The position numbers were made by a program, and so were the translations under genes. This document shows positions 1 through 9,851 of a stretch of 39,432 bases of DNA, in pieces. The notes under the pieces are model-generated. The model did not search any database and was not told where the DNA came from. It saw nothing but the letters and a program-made list of their open reading frames with translations. The first letter of the stretch is position 1; each line of letters starts with the position of its first letter. This stretch comes from Streptomyces alboflavus (GTDB lineage: Bacteria > Actinomycetota > Actinomycetes > Streptomycetales > Streptomycetaceae). The stretch spans positions 1 through 39,432 of the forward strand of contig NZ_JNXT01000070.1 of NCBI RefSeq assembly GCF_000716675.1. The letters run 5' to 3'.

Positions 1-1
1 G

Positions 2-3000
2 TTGCGGGGGCTGGGGGTGGGGGTGGGCCTCGGCCTGGGGCTGGGCGTGCTGCTGCGGTTGCTGATGGGGAGTCACCCCGCCCTGCGGGTGCTGCGCGCC
101 TTCCTGCGGCACGGCCCCGTACGGCGCCTGCGCACCTTCCTGCGGCACGGCCGCCCCGTACGGCTGCTGCCCGCCCCCGGCGTACCCCTGTCCCGGCAGC
201 GGCGGCGCGACCCGCGGCGGCGGGTTGCCGTCCGACGTCCAGAGCCCCTGCGCCTGCTGCGCCCGTACGAAGTCCTCGGCCACCATCGCCGAGAGGTTGA
301 AGTACGCCTCCCGTACCTTCGGCCGCATCATGTCCAGGTTGACCTCGGCCCCGGCGGCCAGGTGCTCGTCGAAGGGCACGACGACGACACCCCGGCAGCG
401 CGTCTCGAAGTGGGACACGATGTCCTCCACCTTGATCATCTTCCCGGTCTCCCGGACCCCGGAGATGACGGTGATGGACCGCGAGACGAGGTCGGCGTAC
501 CCGTGCGCGGACAGCCAGTCCAGCGTCGTGGATGCACTGCTCGCCCCGTCCACGGACGGCGTGGAGATGATGATCAGCTGGTCGGCGAGGTCCAGGACCC
601 CGCGCATCGCGCTGTAGAGCAGTCCGGTGCCGGAGTCCGTCAGGATGATCGGGTACTGCTTGCCGAGCACGTCGATCGCGCGCCGGTAGTCCTCGTCGTT
701 GAACGTCGTGGACACGGCCGGGTCGACGTCGTTGGCGATGATCTCCAGGCCGGACGGCGCCTGCGAGGTGAAGCGCCGGATGTCCATGTACGAGTTCAGG
801 TACGGGATCGCCTGGACCAGGTCGCGGATCGTCGCCCCGGTCTCGCGCCGCACGCGCCGCCCGAGCGTACCGGCGTCCGGGTTGGCGTCGATGGCGAGGA
901 TCTTGTCCTGCCGCTCACTGGCCAGCGTCGAGCCGAGCGCGGTCGTCGTGGTCGTCTTGCCGACGCCGCCCTTGAGGGAGATGACCGCGATCCGGTAGCA
1001 GGAGAGGACGGGGGTGCGGATCAGCTCCAGCTTGCGCTGGCGCTCGGCCTCCTCCTTCTTCCCGCCGAACTTGAACCGCGACCCGCCGCCCGCCGGACGG
1101 CTGCTCTTCGCCTTCTGCTTCTTGTTGTTGAGCAGCCGGTCGGACGACAGCTCGACGGCGGCCGTGTACCCGAGGGGCGCACCGGGGTTGGTCCGCTCCC
1201 GCTGATCGTGCTGCACGGGCTGCGGCCAGGCGGCACCGGCGCGGGGGTCGGCGGGAGTGTGGGGAGCCTGCGGCATCTGGGGGGCTTGCGGTGCGTGAGG
1301 CATGTGGGGTGCCTGAGGCTGCGCCTGCGGTTGGGCCTGCGGTTGCGGCTGAGCCTGGGCGTGTGGCTGGGGCTGTGCCTGCGGCTGGGGTGCCTGGGGC
1401 TGGGGTGCCTGGGGTTGTGCGGCCTGCGGCTGCTCCGGTGCGGGAGGCGTGGGCTGCTGGCCCAGCGGGTTCGGGAACTGGCCCTGCTGGAAGGAGGGTT
1501 GGCCCTGGGGGTGGCTCTGGGCCTGCGGTTGCGCGGGGTGCTGGTAGGGGGCGGTCGGCGTCTGCCCCGGGATGTACGGCTGCTGCGCCTGGGCGGCTTG
1601 GGCGGCCTGCGCGTCGTGCGGGGGCTGGGCCTGCGGGTGCACGGCCTGGGGCTGTGCGGCCTGCGGCTGTGCCGTCTGCTGCGCGGGTACGGGAGCCGGG
1701 GGTGCGGCCTGCGGCTGGGGCTGGGCGGCCGAGGGCAGGGGCTGGGCTGCCTGAGGTGCTTGGGGTGCTTGGGGTGCTTGGGGTGCTTGGGGTGCTTGGG
1801 GTGCTTGGGGTGTCTGAGGCGCCTGAGGCGCCTGAGGCGTCTGAGGTGTCTGGGGGAAGCCGTAACTGCCCTGGGGTGCGGGGGAGTTGGCCTCGGGTGC
1901 GGGGGTCGGGTTCGAGGTCGGTGCCGGGAAGCCGTAGCCGCTCTGCGCGGGAGCAGCGGGAGCAGGGGTCTCGGCGGGGTGCGTGGGGGCCGGGAAGCCG
2001 TACCCGCTCGGCGGGGGAGTGGGCGTCTCGGTGGCCGGGGCGGGCGCGGGCTGCTGCGCGGTGGGGACGGCCGGGGTGGCGGGCGCGGCCCAGGCCTGCG
2101 GGGCCTGGGGCTGGGGCTGGGGCTGGGCCTGCGGCAGGTCGGGGTGCTGGTCCTGGGCGGCGGGGGCCGGGGCCTGGGTCGGTGCCGGGGCGGGCGTCGG
2201 GGCCTGGGTCGGCGCGGGCCACTGCGGGGCGGAGGCGGGCGCCGCGGGCTGGAACGCGGGCGGGAGCGGCGGAAGTCCGGCCTCGGGGGCGGGCGGCGGG
2301 GTCCAGGAGGGCGGGACGGAGTCCTGTACGTCGTCGAGGGCGGCCGGGACCTTGGGGTCGGGCTCGGCGGGGGGCGCGACGGTGGGATTGGGCTTGGGCT
2401 CGGCGTCGGTCTCGGGGGTCGGCGTCACGTCGGTCGGCGTTACGTCGGCCTCGGCGTCCTTGTCGTCGCCGCTGCCGGATCGCGGGTCGGCGCCGAAGGA
2501 ACCGGCGACGAGCGCTGCGGCGAGGGAGTCGAAGTCGGAGCTCGGGTCGACGCCGGAGCTGGAACCGGATTCGACGTCGGAACCAGGGGCGACGTCGACA
2601 TCGGCACCGGCACCGGCATCGGAGACGGCTTCGGCGGACTGCCCAGCAGCCCCAGGCCCGTCTTCACCCTCGTCCTCGGCACTCTCGACCGCTGCACCGG
2701 AAGCAGACTCACCGAGAAGCTCCTCACCGGAGTCGGTGTCCGCAGCGTCGACCACCGTGCCGTCGACCAGCGCGCCCGTGTCAGCCGAACTGTCGCCGCC
2801 CGCACCGGAGTCGGCCGCACCGGAGTCGACTGCACCGGAGTGGCCCGGACCTGAGTCCCCCGGACCTGAGTCGCTCAGCCCCGACCCGGCCTTCTCCTCA
2901 CCGGCCGCCTCGTCACTCTCGTCGCCCGAAGCCCGGGAAGCATCCCGCTCGGCCATCTCGCGCCGCAGCGCGGCAGGCGAGAAGCGCATGGTGGCACCGC

Positions 3001-3703
3001 TCTCCAGGTCACCACCGCCCAGGTCGCTACCCCCGAGGCTCTCGGCGACGGGAGCGGCGGCACGGTCCTCGGCGGAGGGCCCTGCCTCCGGGGCGTCGCC
3101 GGTCCCGGCACCCACACCTCGTACCGGAACGGAGGAGGAGACGCCCGCGACGGCGCCACCCCAGTCCGCCACGCCCCCGGAGGTCGGAGGAGCCACGGGC
3201 GGGGCGGGCGGGGCGGGCGGAGCCGTGGGCGGAACAGCCGGAGCGGGCGGCGTGATCGGCTGCCCCGTGGGCGGCGCGAGCTGGAACCCGCTGCCGACCG
3301 GAAGCTTCGGCACGGCGTTGGCCGGAACGCCGGCGGGTGCACCCGACCCCGTACCCCAGGATCCGGCCGGAACCTCGGAGCCCCCGGCGCCACCGGACTC
3401 GGCAGGAGCCGCGGCATCCGTACCCGGAGCGGAGTCGGTGGAGGACGAAGGGGCGGCGGACGCGTCACCGGCGTCGGCGACGGGGTCGGGGTCGGAGTCG
3501 GAGTCGGGAGAAGAGGTGAGGGAGGAGGCTGGCGCCGCGGACGGCGTCTCCCCGGCGCTGCCGGACGCGTTCTGCGTGTACCAGGCGGGCGGGGCATAGT
3601 CGATGGTGAACTCGCCCGTTGTCTCGGCAGCGGACTCCGCGTCGGACTGATCGTCGACGGGTGTGTCCCAGCCGCCGCGGATCTTGTCCCGATCGCTGTT
3701 CAC
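2..3703 (-). CDS. EspI-like MinD/ParA ATPase with very long proline-rich N-terminus (partial, 3' end outside window)
   Basis: At least 1,234 residues are visible and the frame is still open at the left edge. Translation starts at GTG 3703, preceded by AGGAGG. Residues 1 to about 890 are low-complexity: first acidic and Ser/Ala-rich, then Pro/Gln/Ala-rich with YGFPAPT-type motifs and a PQA tandem repeat (about residues 618-651). A ParA/MinD ATPase follows, with Walker A KGGVGKT at 911-917, an AIDANPD segment and ILTDSG with Asp1023. The tail is again Pro/Gln-rich. The layout (disordered proline-rich half plus MinD-like ATPase, encoded in an ESX locus) matches mycobacterial EspI, though this protein is much longer. 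Inference: an energy-dependent regulator or positioning factor of the T7SS. It lies 368 bases downstream of the eccE pair on the same strand, so it may have its own promoter. Confidence 0.85.
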   Translation of the reverse strand, partial: MNSDRDKIRGGWDTPVDDQSDAESAAETTGEFTIDYAPPAWYTQNASGSAGETPSAAPASSLTSSPDSDSDPDPVADAGDASAAPSSSTDSAPGTDAAAPAESGGAGGSEVPAGSWGTGSGAPAGVPANAVPKLPVGSGFQLAPPTGQPITPPAPAVPPTAPPAPPAPPVAPPTSGGVADWGGAVAGVSSSVPVRGVGAGTGDAPEAGPSAEDRAAAPVAESLGGSDLGGGDLESGATMRFSPAALRREMAERDASRASGDESDEAAGEEKAGSGLSDSGPGDSGPGHSGAVDSGAADSGAGGDSSADTGALVDGTVVDAADTDSGEELLGESASGAAVESAEDEGEDGPGAAGQSAEAVSDAGAGADVDVAPGSDVESGSSSGVDPSSDFDSLAAALVAGSFGADPRSGSGDDKDAEADVTPTDVTPTPETDAEPKPNPTVAPPAEPDPKVPAALDDVQDSVPPSWTPPPAPEAGLPPLPPAFQPAAPASAPQWPAPTQAPTPAPAPTQAPAPAAQDQHPDLPQAQPQPQPQAPQAWAAPATPAVPTAQQPAPAPATETPTPPPSGYGFPAPTHPAETPAPAAPAQSGYGFPAPTSNPTPAPEANSPAPQGSYGFPQTPQTPQAPQAPQTPQAPQAPQAPQAPQAPQAPQAAQPLPSAAQPQPQAAPPAPVPAQQTAQPQAAQPQAVHPQAQPPHDAQAAQAAQAQQPYIPGQTPTAPYQHPAQPQAQSHPQGQPSFQQGQFPNPLGQQPTPPAPEQPQAAQPQAPQPQAPQPQAQPQPHAQAQPQPQAQPQAQPQAPHMPHAPQAPQMPQAPHTPADPRAGAAWPQPVQHDQRERTNPGAPLGYTAAVELSSDRLLNNKKQKAKSSRPAGGGSRFKFGGKKEEAERQRKLELIRTPVLSCYRIAVISLKGGVGKTTTTTALGSTLASERQDKILAIDANPDAGTLGRRVRRETGATIRDLVQAIPYLNSYMDIRRFTSQAPSGLEIIANDVDPAVSTTFNDEDYRRAIDVLGKQYPIILTDSGTGLLYSAMRGVLDLADQLIIISTPSVDGASSASTTLDWLSAHGYADLVSRSITVISGVRETGKMIKVEDIVSHFETRCRGVVVVPFDEHLAAGAEVNLDMMRPKVREAYFNLSAMVAEDFVRAQQAQGLWTSDGNPPPRVAPPLPGQGYAGGGQQPYGAAVPQEGAQAPYGAVPQEGAQHPQGGVTPHQQPQQHAQPQAEAHPHPQPPQ
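1751..1852 (-). repeat. 9-bp tandem repeat encoding Pro-Gln-Ala units
   Basis: On the plus strand the 9-mer TGCTTGGGG occurs six times head to tail, followed by related units (GCCTGAGGC and variants). The period keeps frame, so on the minus strand it encodes a PQA/PQT run inside the disordered region of the MinD-like protein. Near-identical adjacent copies suggest recent slippage expansion, and copy number is likely to vary between strains. Confidence 0.9.
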
Positions 3704-4071
3704 TATGCCTCCTGGTGTGGTCGAGCACGTTCGTGCCGTGGTGGGAGGCGACCGTTCCTGTCGTCCGATCCGCCTGGCTCTCCCCGAGTGAGGGACGCGC
3801 GCACCCCGCGTACGGGTTCTGGCGTCGCCCTTGTCCCAGCCTAATCACCAAAAGCACCAGCACGGCAGGCCAGTCCGCCCCCCGGTCGGCGACCGTTACG
3901 TCACGCCTCACTCAAGTCCGGTCAACTCCCGCCAAACCACACGGACAAACCGCCCAGGCATCCCCGAACCCCACAAAGCGCACGGTCATCGCCCGACCGT
4001 CAGGGCCCTTCGGCCCCCGCTGCCCCGCCGCCCCCTCAGCCCCGTCCGTTCCGTCCGGCCCTTCGATCTGT
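3704..4071 (-). promoter_or_regulatory. Gene-free interval upstream of the MinD-like gene, with a candidate promoter
   Basis: No open frame here has convincing codon use. Reading the minus strand, a TAGGCT hexamer (plus coordinates 3838-3843) fits the Streptomyces -10 pattern TAnnnT and would give a leader of roughly 125 bases. The hexamer about 18 bases upstream (TGCCGT) is a poor -35. A short hairpin (GGGCC-GAAG-GGCCC on the minus strand) lies near 4005-4020. The promoter assignment is weak. Confidence 0.3.
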
Positions 4072-4938
4072 TCAGTCCATCCGCCGAGCCGCCCCCAGCA
4101 GCCCGATCTCCGCGTCGGTGCCCTGCGTCACCACGTACTGCCGGTCCCGCTCGGCGCACCACAGCGTCACCCCGTCGGCGAGCGTCGGCAGCGAGTCCAC
4201 GTCCCCGCGCGGCAGCCCGAGGGAGCGCCCGATCTGCATGGCCTCGTCGGGCGAGACGCGCTGCACCCCCACGAGCCGCGCCTGCCTGATCAACCGGGGC
4301 GCCACCGGGCTGAGATAGGGCAGCAGCGTCAGCACGGACTGCCAGGGCCCGGACACCACCCGCCCCCGGGGCGGCCGCATCCCGCAGTCCCGCACCACGA
4401 GCACCGGACTCCCGGCCGACGCCCCCTGCGGCGGCACCCGCCCCACGTCGTGCACGGACATCCCGGCCTGCCCGACCCCGAGGGCCTGCACCAACTGCGC
4501 CCAGGCGTGCGCCCGTCCAGTCTCGACGGCCACCCGCGCGCCCGTGGCGGCGGCCCGCAGAGCGATCACCTGGGCGGTCCAGAGGCCTCCGATGAGCAGG
4601 ACGTCGTACGGAGTGGGGCGGTTCACGCCGAGCACGGCGGGCTGCCCGGCGGCGTCGGCGCCTATGACCACGCCGTCGTCGCCGATGGGCAGCGCGAGCA
4701 GGTCCACTTCGTCGACGGAGAGCGCGTGCCGCCGGTGCCGGGGGCCGAGCAGTCCGAAGCCCGTCCGCAGGGCCGCGCGGAGGCCGTCGGGAGCCGGGGC
4801 CGGAGCCGGAGCCGGAGTTGGGGTGGAAGGCGGTGTCGACATCGACCCCGGCATCGGGGTCGGTCCCGGCGCCGGTGCCGGACCCGGCGGTGGCACGGCG
4901 GGGCCCTGCGGCGCCGGAGGAGACGACGGAACGCTCAT
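4072..4938 (-). CDS. Conserved T7SS-locus protein coupled to eccE (288 aa, unknown function)
   Basis: The ATG at 4938 shares one base with the eccE stop (TGATG), so the two are translationally coupled and probably made in fixed ratio. Residues 1-50 are a Pro/Ala-rich linker. The remainder looks globular and soluble, with a hydrophobic stretch around 'DVLLIGGLWTAQVIALRAAA' followed by ARVAVETGR, which resembles the first half of a nucleotide-binding fold without a recognisable Walker motif. No signal peptide or membrane segment is visible. I do not recognise a named domain. Its place directly after eccE points to a cytosolic accessory part of the ESX machine, possibly working with EccE or the downstream MinD-like ATPase; this is inference from position. 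Confidence 0.8.
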   Translation of the reverse strand: MSVPSSPPAPQGPAVPPPGPAPAPGPTPMPGSMSTPPSTPTPAPAPAPAPDGLRAALRTGFGLLGPRHRRHALSVDEVDLLALPIGDDGVVIGADAAGQPAVLGVNRPTPYDVLLIGGLWTAQVIALRAAATGARVAVETGRAHAWAQLVQALGVGQAGMSVHDVGRVPPQGASAGSPVLVVRDCGMRPPRGRVVSGPWQSVLTLLPYLSPVAPRLIRQARLVGVQRVSPDEAMQIGRSLGLPRGDVDSLPTLADGVTLWCAERDRQYVVTQGTDAEIGLLGAARRMD

Positions 4939-6236
4939 CAGCGCGTACCTCCGAGCGGCAACGTGGCCAGCATGGCGGGCAGTTGTTCCCGATCGAGCCG
5001 CAGCAGGCCCGTACCGGAGTGGCGTGCCGCACCCTCCAGCGCGCGCCGTGCCGCGACCAGTTCGGCGTCGCTCCGGCCCGTCACCCGCATGTGGCCGCGC
5101 ACCGACACCGCCTGCCGCTCGTCGCGCGCAAGGGTGAGGCTGAACGTGGTGGCCAGCGTGGGCACCGCCGTGAGCAGGGACACCAACTGCGGCAGCGAAG
5201 GGCCGCCGCCAGGGCCGCCGAGCTGCGGCCAGCGTCGTACCCAGTACGTCGTGTGCCGCCGGTTGTCGCAGCGCCAGGCGCGCTGGGACTCCTCGGTCCT
5301 GCGCCCGGGCGAACCGCCTTGACCTGCCTGCGCCATCGCCAGCGGGTTGGCGCACGCGGACGTGGCGACGGCGGCCGTCAGCTCGTCCTCGGTCAGGAGC
5401 GTCGCCCGGAACCCCGCCCCCGTCAGCCGGCTCGCCAGGTGGTCCGCGGCCCGCACCGCGCACTTCTGCGTCCCGACGAGCCCGCCGCCCCGGGCGGCCA
5501 CGGCCTCCGGGCAGCGCTCCGGGTCGAGCTTCAGGGCTATCCACGTGATGCGCACCGCGGGGGCGCCGGTCTGCGCCTGCAGCGGTGCGTAATTGCTGAC
5601 GGCCACCGACTGCTGAGGCAGGTGCAGCGCGGGCGCGGGCTGCGTGTGCAGCACGACCTGCGCCGACTCCAGGTGGATCCCGTCGACGTCGAGGGTGTCC
5701 CGCACCAGGCCGATGGGCAGCGGCTGCCGCGTCCGCTCCGCCCGCAGGGCCGTCGCGTCCGACTCCACCTGAAGGACGACGGTCAGGAAGCTGCCGTCGC
5801 CGATCATCCCGATCGGCCTCCGGTCCTGGTCCTTGCCGCGGCTGTACGCGTACGTCCGCAGCGACGGGTCGCACTCCACGGCCGGCGCGAGCCCGGGCTC
5901 CGTGCCGGGCGGCACCACCGCGGCGGCCGCGCGACGCCTGCGGGCGCGCAAGGCCCAGGCAGCCGCGAGCAGTTCGGGTAATGAGCGGCCCCGCCGCCGT
6001 ACCACCGCGAGGAGCAGGAGCGCCGCCGCGACCGCGCCCGCCGGAACGAGGGTCACCGGCGAGATCACCCAGGCCGCGAGCAGCAGCGCAGCCGCGATCT
6101 CCACCAGCGCCAGTTGTCGCAGCCGCAATGAACCGGCGCGCCCGGAACGGAACTTCAGGTGCTGCACCACCGTCCCTCGGCCAGGTGTCTGGCCGGATGT
6201 CGCCGGTGGTCGCGCCCGCGTAGCGGAAGCCGTCAC
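4938..6236 (-). CDS. eccE: Type VII secretion protein EccE
   Basis: This is a 432-residue membrane-anchored protein. Two adjacent hydrophobic segments (about residues 42-58 and 61-79) are followed by a basic stretch and a soluble C-terminal part. This is the usual EccE architecture, in which the protein sits at the periphery of the ESX inner-membrane complex. I chose GTG 6236 because GGGGGG lies about six bases upstream and the residues before it (from 6326) look non-coding. It is transcribed away from eccB and shares the 171-base intergenic region with it. Its stop overlaps the next start (TGATG). The family is poorly conserved in sequence, so the identification rests on topology, length and locus. 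Confidence 0.85.
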   Translation of the reverse strand: MTASATRARPPATSGQTPGRGTVVQHLKFRSGRAGSLRLRQLALVEIAAALLLAAWVISPVTLVPAGAVAAALLLLAVVRRRGRSLPELLAAAWALRARRRRAAAAVVPPGTEPGLAPAVECDPSLRTYAYSRGKDQDRRPIGMIGDGSFLTVVLQVESDATALRAERTRQPLPIGLVRDTLDVDGIHLESAQVVLHTQPAPALHLPQQSVAVSNYAPLQAQTGAPAVRITWIALKLDPERCPEAVAARGGGLVGTQKCAVRAADHLASRLTGAGFRATLLTEDELTAAVATSACANPLAMAQAGQGGSPGRRTEESQRAWRCDNRRHTTYWVRRWPQLGGPGGGPSLPQLVSLLTAVPTLATTFSLTLARDERQAVSVRGHMRVTGRSDAELVAARRALEGAARHSGTGLLRLDREQLPAMLATLPLGGTR

Positions 6237-6407
6237 TCCAAACCCCCCGAATCTCCCGAAAAACGGTGCAGAGCAAGCCTCTTGAGGCTCCCGAACCTTA
6301 CCCGGCCCACACGCGTGATTACTCAACAGGCATAGTAGGAGCTCGGTCTGACAACGGACGAGGGGGACGTCGACCCCCGGCGCTGCACAAGGGGGACCTG
6401 GACGCTC
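6237..6407. promoter_or_regulatory. Divergent promoter region between eccE and eccB
   Basis: These 171 bases separate the minus-strand eccE unit from the plus-strand eccB unit and must hold both promoters. On the minus strand TACTAT (plus 6332-6337) is a good -10 match and would give a leader of about 90 bases. The motif CCGTTGTCAG just upstream of it recurs in the eccC upstream region. No clear plus-strand -35/-10 pair could be assigned. Confidence 0.35.
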
Positions 6408-7958
6408 ATGGCATCACGGCGCGACGAGCTCAACGCCTACACGTTTGCGAAGCGTCGTACGCTCGCGGCCTTCATCCAGCCGACACCCTCCGGCTCGGAG
6501 GAAAGCGCCCCGCGACCCCTGCGCGGCGTGCTTCCCGGGATCGTGGTCGGGGTGATCGTTCTGGCCGTCTTCGGCGCGTGGGGCATGCTCAAGCCCGCGG
6601 CCAAGCCCGGCTGGGACACGCCGAAGGAACACGTGATCATCGCGAGCAAGTCCACGACCCGGTACGTGATCCTCAAGACCGACGGCAAGCGCCAGCTGCA
6701 CCCCGTCCTCAACATGGCGTCGGCGAGGCTCCTCCTGGACGCCGACAAGGGCGAGGTCATCAAGGTCTCCGAGTCCGTCCTCGACAAGGGCAGGATCCCG
6801 CGCGGCGCCACCATCGGCATCCCGTACGCCCCCGACCGGCTGCCCGCCGCGTCCGAGGCCGGCTCCGCCAAGCGCTGGGCCGTGTGCGAACGCCCGGCGG
6901 ACGGCGAACGCGCCATCCAGAAGGCCGCGTTCGTCCTTGCGGAGCGCGACCAGGACAAGACAGAAGGCAGTGAACGGCTGCGCGGCGGCGAGCTGTTGTA
7001 CGTCGTCGGCCCGGACAAGGTGCGCTACGTGGTCGACGCGCGCGGCATGGCGTATCGCGTACCCACCGGCAAGGAGAACTCCAGGAGCGAGAAGCTGCTG
7101 CGTGCCCTGGTGCGCGCCAACCGGGAACCGCAGCGGGTGTCCCGGCAGTGGCTGGAGACCCTGCACCGGGGGCACCTGATCTATTTCCCGAAGGTGGACG
7201 GCACCCCAGGAGAGGACGCCGAGGTGCCCGACCTCCAGGAGCCGGGGGCGAACAAGGTCGGCATGGTGCTCAGGGCCCTCAACGGGGACAAGAAGCAGCA
7301 CTACGTAGTGCTGCCCGGACGGGTCGCCCCTGTCTCCGACTTCACCGCGCACCTGCTGCTCGCGAGCCCCGACCTGGCCCGGCTGGGGCAGAGCGGCAAG
7401 GCCCGGGACGTCAGCCCAGGAGCGATCAGCCCCGTCGAGCAGGAGTTCGGCGCGCGGCACGTATGGCCGCGGTACACGCCGACCGCTGTGAACGAGGCCA
7501 CCTCCGCACCCGGCAGCCGCAACACCGTCTGCAACGTCCTGCGCCACGTCGACGGCGACAAGGGCAGGACCACGCTGAGCACGTGGGCGGGCACGGACTT
7601 CCCGGCGCCGCTGCCCGCCGGTTCGTCGAGCGCGTACGTCACGCCCGGCTCGGGCCAGCTCTACCGCCAGTTCCTCGGCAGGGACACGAAGACCGGCGGC
7701 GACTTCCTGGTCACCGACACGGGCCTGCGGTACGCGATGCAGTCCAACAGCGACAGCGCGACCGACGACGCGGGCATCGGCACCAGCGCCAAGGAGCGCA
7801 AGGAGCAGCGGCAACAGGAGCAGGAGTCGGAACAGGCCCGCACCCGCCTCGGCTACGCGGACGTGGACGTGGCCCCCGTGCCGGTGGCCTGGTCCAGGTT
7901 CCTGCCGACGGGCCCGCGCCTGTCGACGGCGTCGGCGCGGCAACCGCAGGGTTCTTAG
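6408..7958 (+). CDS. eccB: Type VII secretion protein EccB
   Basis: 516 residues starting at an ATG preceded by GGGGGA. The N-terminus (MASRRDELNAYTFAKRR) is a typical EccB cytosolic helix. A single transmembrane segment (about residues 38-58) is followed by a large extracytoplasmic part that in EccB proteins forms a repeat-built propeller-like structure. Cys residues in the C-terminal half (for example in 'NTVCNVLRHV') may form a disulphide. The C-terminus carries the family-typical 'VPVAWSRFLPTGPRLS'. EccB is a core subunit of the ESX membrane complex with EccC, EccD and EccE. Only 13 bases separate it from the mycosin gene, so the two are almost certainly co-transcribed. Confidence 0.95.
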   Translation: MASRRDELNAYTFAKRRTLAAFIQPTPSGSEESAPRPLRGVLPGIVVGVIVLAVFGAWGMLKPAAKPGWDTPKEHVIIASKSTTRYVILKTDGKRQLHPVLNMASARLLLDADKGEVIKVSESVLDKGRIPRGATIGIPYAPDRLPAASEAGSAKRWAVCERPADGERAIQKAAFVLAERDQDKTEGSERLRGGELLYVVGPDKVRYVVDARGMAYRVPTGKENSRSEKLLRALVRANREPQRVSRQWLETLHRGHLIYFPKVDGTPGEDAEVPDLQEPGANKVGMVLRALNGDKKQHYVVLPGRVAPVSDFTAHLLLASPDLARLGQSGKARDVSPGAISPVEQEFGARHVWPRYTPTAVNEATSAPGSRNTVCNVLRHVDGDKGRTTLSTWAGTDFPAPLPAGSSSAYVTPGSGQLYRQFLGRDTKTGGDFLVTDTGLRYAMQSNSDSATDDAGIGTSAKERKEQRQQEQESEQARTRLGYADVDVAPVPVAWSRFLPTGPRLSTASARQPQGS

Positions 7959-7971
7959 GGGGATTCGGCCG

Positions 7972-9225
7972 ATGTCCACAGTGCCCTCGACGCCCCGCCT
8001 GCGCAGGGCCGGGGCGGCCGTCGCCGCAGCCCTGGCCGTCACGGCCACGACAGCCGTCCCCGCGGCTGCGGAACCATCACCGTCGGACCGGTGCGAGTTC
8101 CCCAACAAGCCGTACGCGGGCCGCCCGTGGGCGCTCCAGCGGGTCCTCCTGGACGAGCTGTGGCGCCAGTCCACGGGCAAGGGGGTGCGCGTAGCGGTGA
8201 TCGACACCGGCGTGGACGTCAGGAACCGCCAGCTCAAGCCGGCCGTCGACGTATCCAAGGGCCGCAACTTCCTCCCCAGGAACCTCAAGGACGAGGATGG
8301 CAACAAGATCGAACGAGGTTCGGAGAAGGGCACGTCGGACGTGGTCGGCCACGGCACCCGCGTGGCCGGGATCATCGCGGCCCGCCCCGCGAAGGACACC
8401 GGCTTCGTGGGCCTCGCCCCCGACGCGACGATCATCCCGATCCAGCAGAACGACGCGGAGGGCCACGGCACCACGGCCTCCCTGGCCCGAGCCATCGACC
8501 ACGCGGTGGCCGCCGACGCGGACATCATCAACATCTCCCAGGACACGGCGAACGCGGTGCGCCCCGCGCAGCACCTGGAGAACGCGGTGAAGCGAGCCAC
8601 CGCGGCCGGCCGACTGATCGTCGCCTCAGCGGGCAACGACGGCTTGGGCGGCAACGTCAAGAGGACGTACCCGGCGTGGTACGAGGGCGTCCTCGCGGTC
8701 GCGTCGTCGGACCGCAACAACGAACGCGCCCCCTTCTCCCAGTCGGGCGACTTCGTGGACGTCGCGGCCCCGGGCGTCGACATGATCTCCACGGTCCCGC
8801 TGGGCGGCCACTGCTCCGACAACGGCACGAGCTTCTCCGCCCCGTACGTGGCAGGCGTAGCAGCCCTGATCAAGTCCAAGCACAAGAACTGGACCCCCCG
8901 CCAGATCACAGCCCAGATCCAACAAACAGCCGAACGCTCCACCTCCGGCCCAGACCGCCTGGTCGGCTGGGGCGTCGTCGACCCGGTCCGCGCCCTCACC
9001 GAGGACGACCACCCGATCGAACGCCCCGTCGCCCACGAGGGCGTACAACGCGGCAAGGCCCCGAGCGCGGCAAAACTCCACCTCGGCGAAACCCCCGAGG
9101 AACGCACGGCCCGCATCGCCACGTACGTGGCTGTGGGGGCCGTGGTCGTGGTGGCGGGGTTGGGTGGGGCGGGGGTGGCTTTGCGGGATGGGAGGCGGAG
9201 GCGGAGGGAGAACGTGGAACGGTGA
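7972..9225 (+). CDS. mycP: Type VII secretion-associated mycosin (subtilisin-like serine protease MycP)
   Basis: 417 residues with a Sec signal peptide (RR followed by an Ala/Val-rich core, cleavage near residue 33). The S8 peptidase domain has Asp78 (VIDTG), His127 (GHGT), oxyanion Asn222 (AGN) and Ser287 (GTSFSAP). One C-terminal transmembrane helix (about 384-405) ends in an Arg-rich tail. This is the mycosin layout: a protease anchored outside the membrane beside the ESX complex, needed for complex stability and in ESX-1 for cleavage of a substrate. GGGGGATT precedes the ATG. The catalytic triad is complete. It ends 20 bases from the converging minus-strand lipoprotein gene. Confidence 0.95.
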   Translation: MSTVPSTPRLRRAGAAVAAALAVTATTAVPAAAEPSPSDRCEFPNKPYAGRPWALQRVLLDELWRQSTGKGVRVAVIDTGVDVRNRQLKPAVDVSKGRNFLPRNLKDEDGNKIERGSEKGTSDVVGHGTRVAGIIAARPAKDTGFVGLAPDATIIPIQQNDAEGHGTTASLARAIDHAVAADADIINISQDTANAVRPAQHLENAVKRATAAGRLIVASAGNDGLGGNVKRTYPAWYEGVLAVASSDRNNERAPFSQSGDFVDVAAPGVDMISTVPLGGHCSDNGTSFSAPYVAGVAALIKSKHKNWTPRQITAQIQQTAERSTSGPDRLVGWGVVDPVRALTEDDHPIERPVAHEGVQRGKAPSAAKLHLGETPEERTARIATYVAVGAVVVVAGLGGAGVALRDGRRRRRENVER

Positions 9226-9245
9226 CGACGATGGTGCGAGTCCCT

Positions 9246-9851
9246 CTACGGCTCGGGGTGACAGGCCTGCGAACGCTCGACTTGCTGGGTGTATGCCTTG
9301 ATCAGTTTGCCCATCGTGCGAGTGTCTTCACGGTCGCGCGTGAACGACTCAATGCTGGTGAACAAGCGCTGATCGGGATGCGCTGAGTCGGTACAGTCAG
9401 CGGTCCTGCCGACTGCTCCTGCTCCTGCGTACAGATACTTCTTACTCTCCGTCACATGGTCGGGATCTCGTCGGACAGAAGACGGCGCCGCAAACAGGAG
9501 AGTCTCTTTCCGGGGCAGCCATTCCTGGTCGGCGAACATTGCCACCTTCTTCTTGTCCACGATTACGGTGCATCGTTCGGTCCCTCCGTCGAGAGACGAT
9601 CTCTGCGTGGACACCTGATCGCCCGGGGGCAGGAACGGCGACAGCAGGTCAGAGTCCACGCTCACACCGCACAGGGACTCCGGGATCGCATAGTTTCTCT
9701 CCTCGCGCTCCCCGGCATTCGAACATCCTGCCGTCATGGCTCCCAGTGCTACGACGGCCCCGCAGGCGAAGGCTCGTTGGAATCGACGCAAGAATCCGAC
9801 TCGGCCATCAACCGAACTCAACAGGAGAATCCTTTCCCGAGAAAGAAGCAT
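9246..9851 (-). CDS. Putative lipoprotein, last gene of a three-gene lower-GC cassette
   Basis: 201 residues with a basic N-region, a hydrophobic core (ACGAVVALGAMTAGC) and a lipobox ending in Cys43, so it is probably lipid-anchored outside the membrane. The mature part has several further Cys (LCGVSV, ERCTVIV, ADCTDS, QACHPEP) and no domain I recognise. The ATG at 9851 follows the upstream TAG directly with no good Shine-Dalgarno. A TTG at 9821, preceded by GGAAAGGA at about eight bases, is an attractive alternative start and still leaves a complete lipoprotein signal. Its position suggests a surface partner or immunity-type protein for the large upstream product; that role is inference. Confidence 0.75.
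   Translation of the reverse strand: MLLSRERILLLSSVDGRVGFLRRFQRAFACGAVVALGAMTAGCSNAGEREERNYAIPESLCGVSVDSDLLSPFLPPGDQVSTQRSSLDGGTERCTVIVDKKKVAMFADQEWLPRKETLLFAAPSSVRRDPDHVTESKKYLYAGAGAVGRTADCTDSAHPDQRLFTSIESFTRDREDTRTMGKLIKAYTQQVERSQACHPEP

Noticed and set aside
1751..1852. Possible CRISPR or satellite array
   Set aside because: Units are 9 bp, contiguous and in frame within a protein; there are no spacers.
2..2854. Plus-strand open frame of about 950 codons at the left end
   Set aside because: It is the complement of the MinD-like gene's proline/glutamine-rich region and reads as Gly/Leu/Arg repeats. The minus frame has the Walker A motif and a good ribosome site.
6414..9122. Long minus-strand open frame opposite eccB and mycP
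   Set aside because: Antisense shadow; the plus strand encodes complete EccB and a mycosin with intact catalytic triad.
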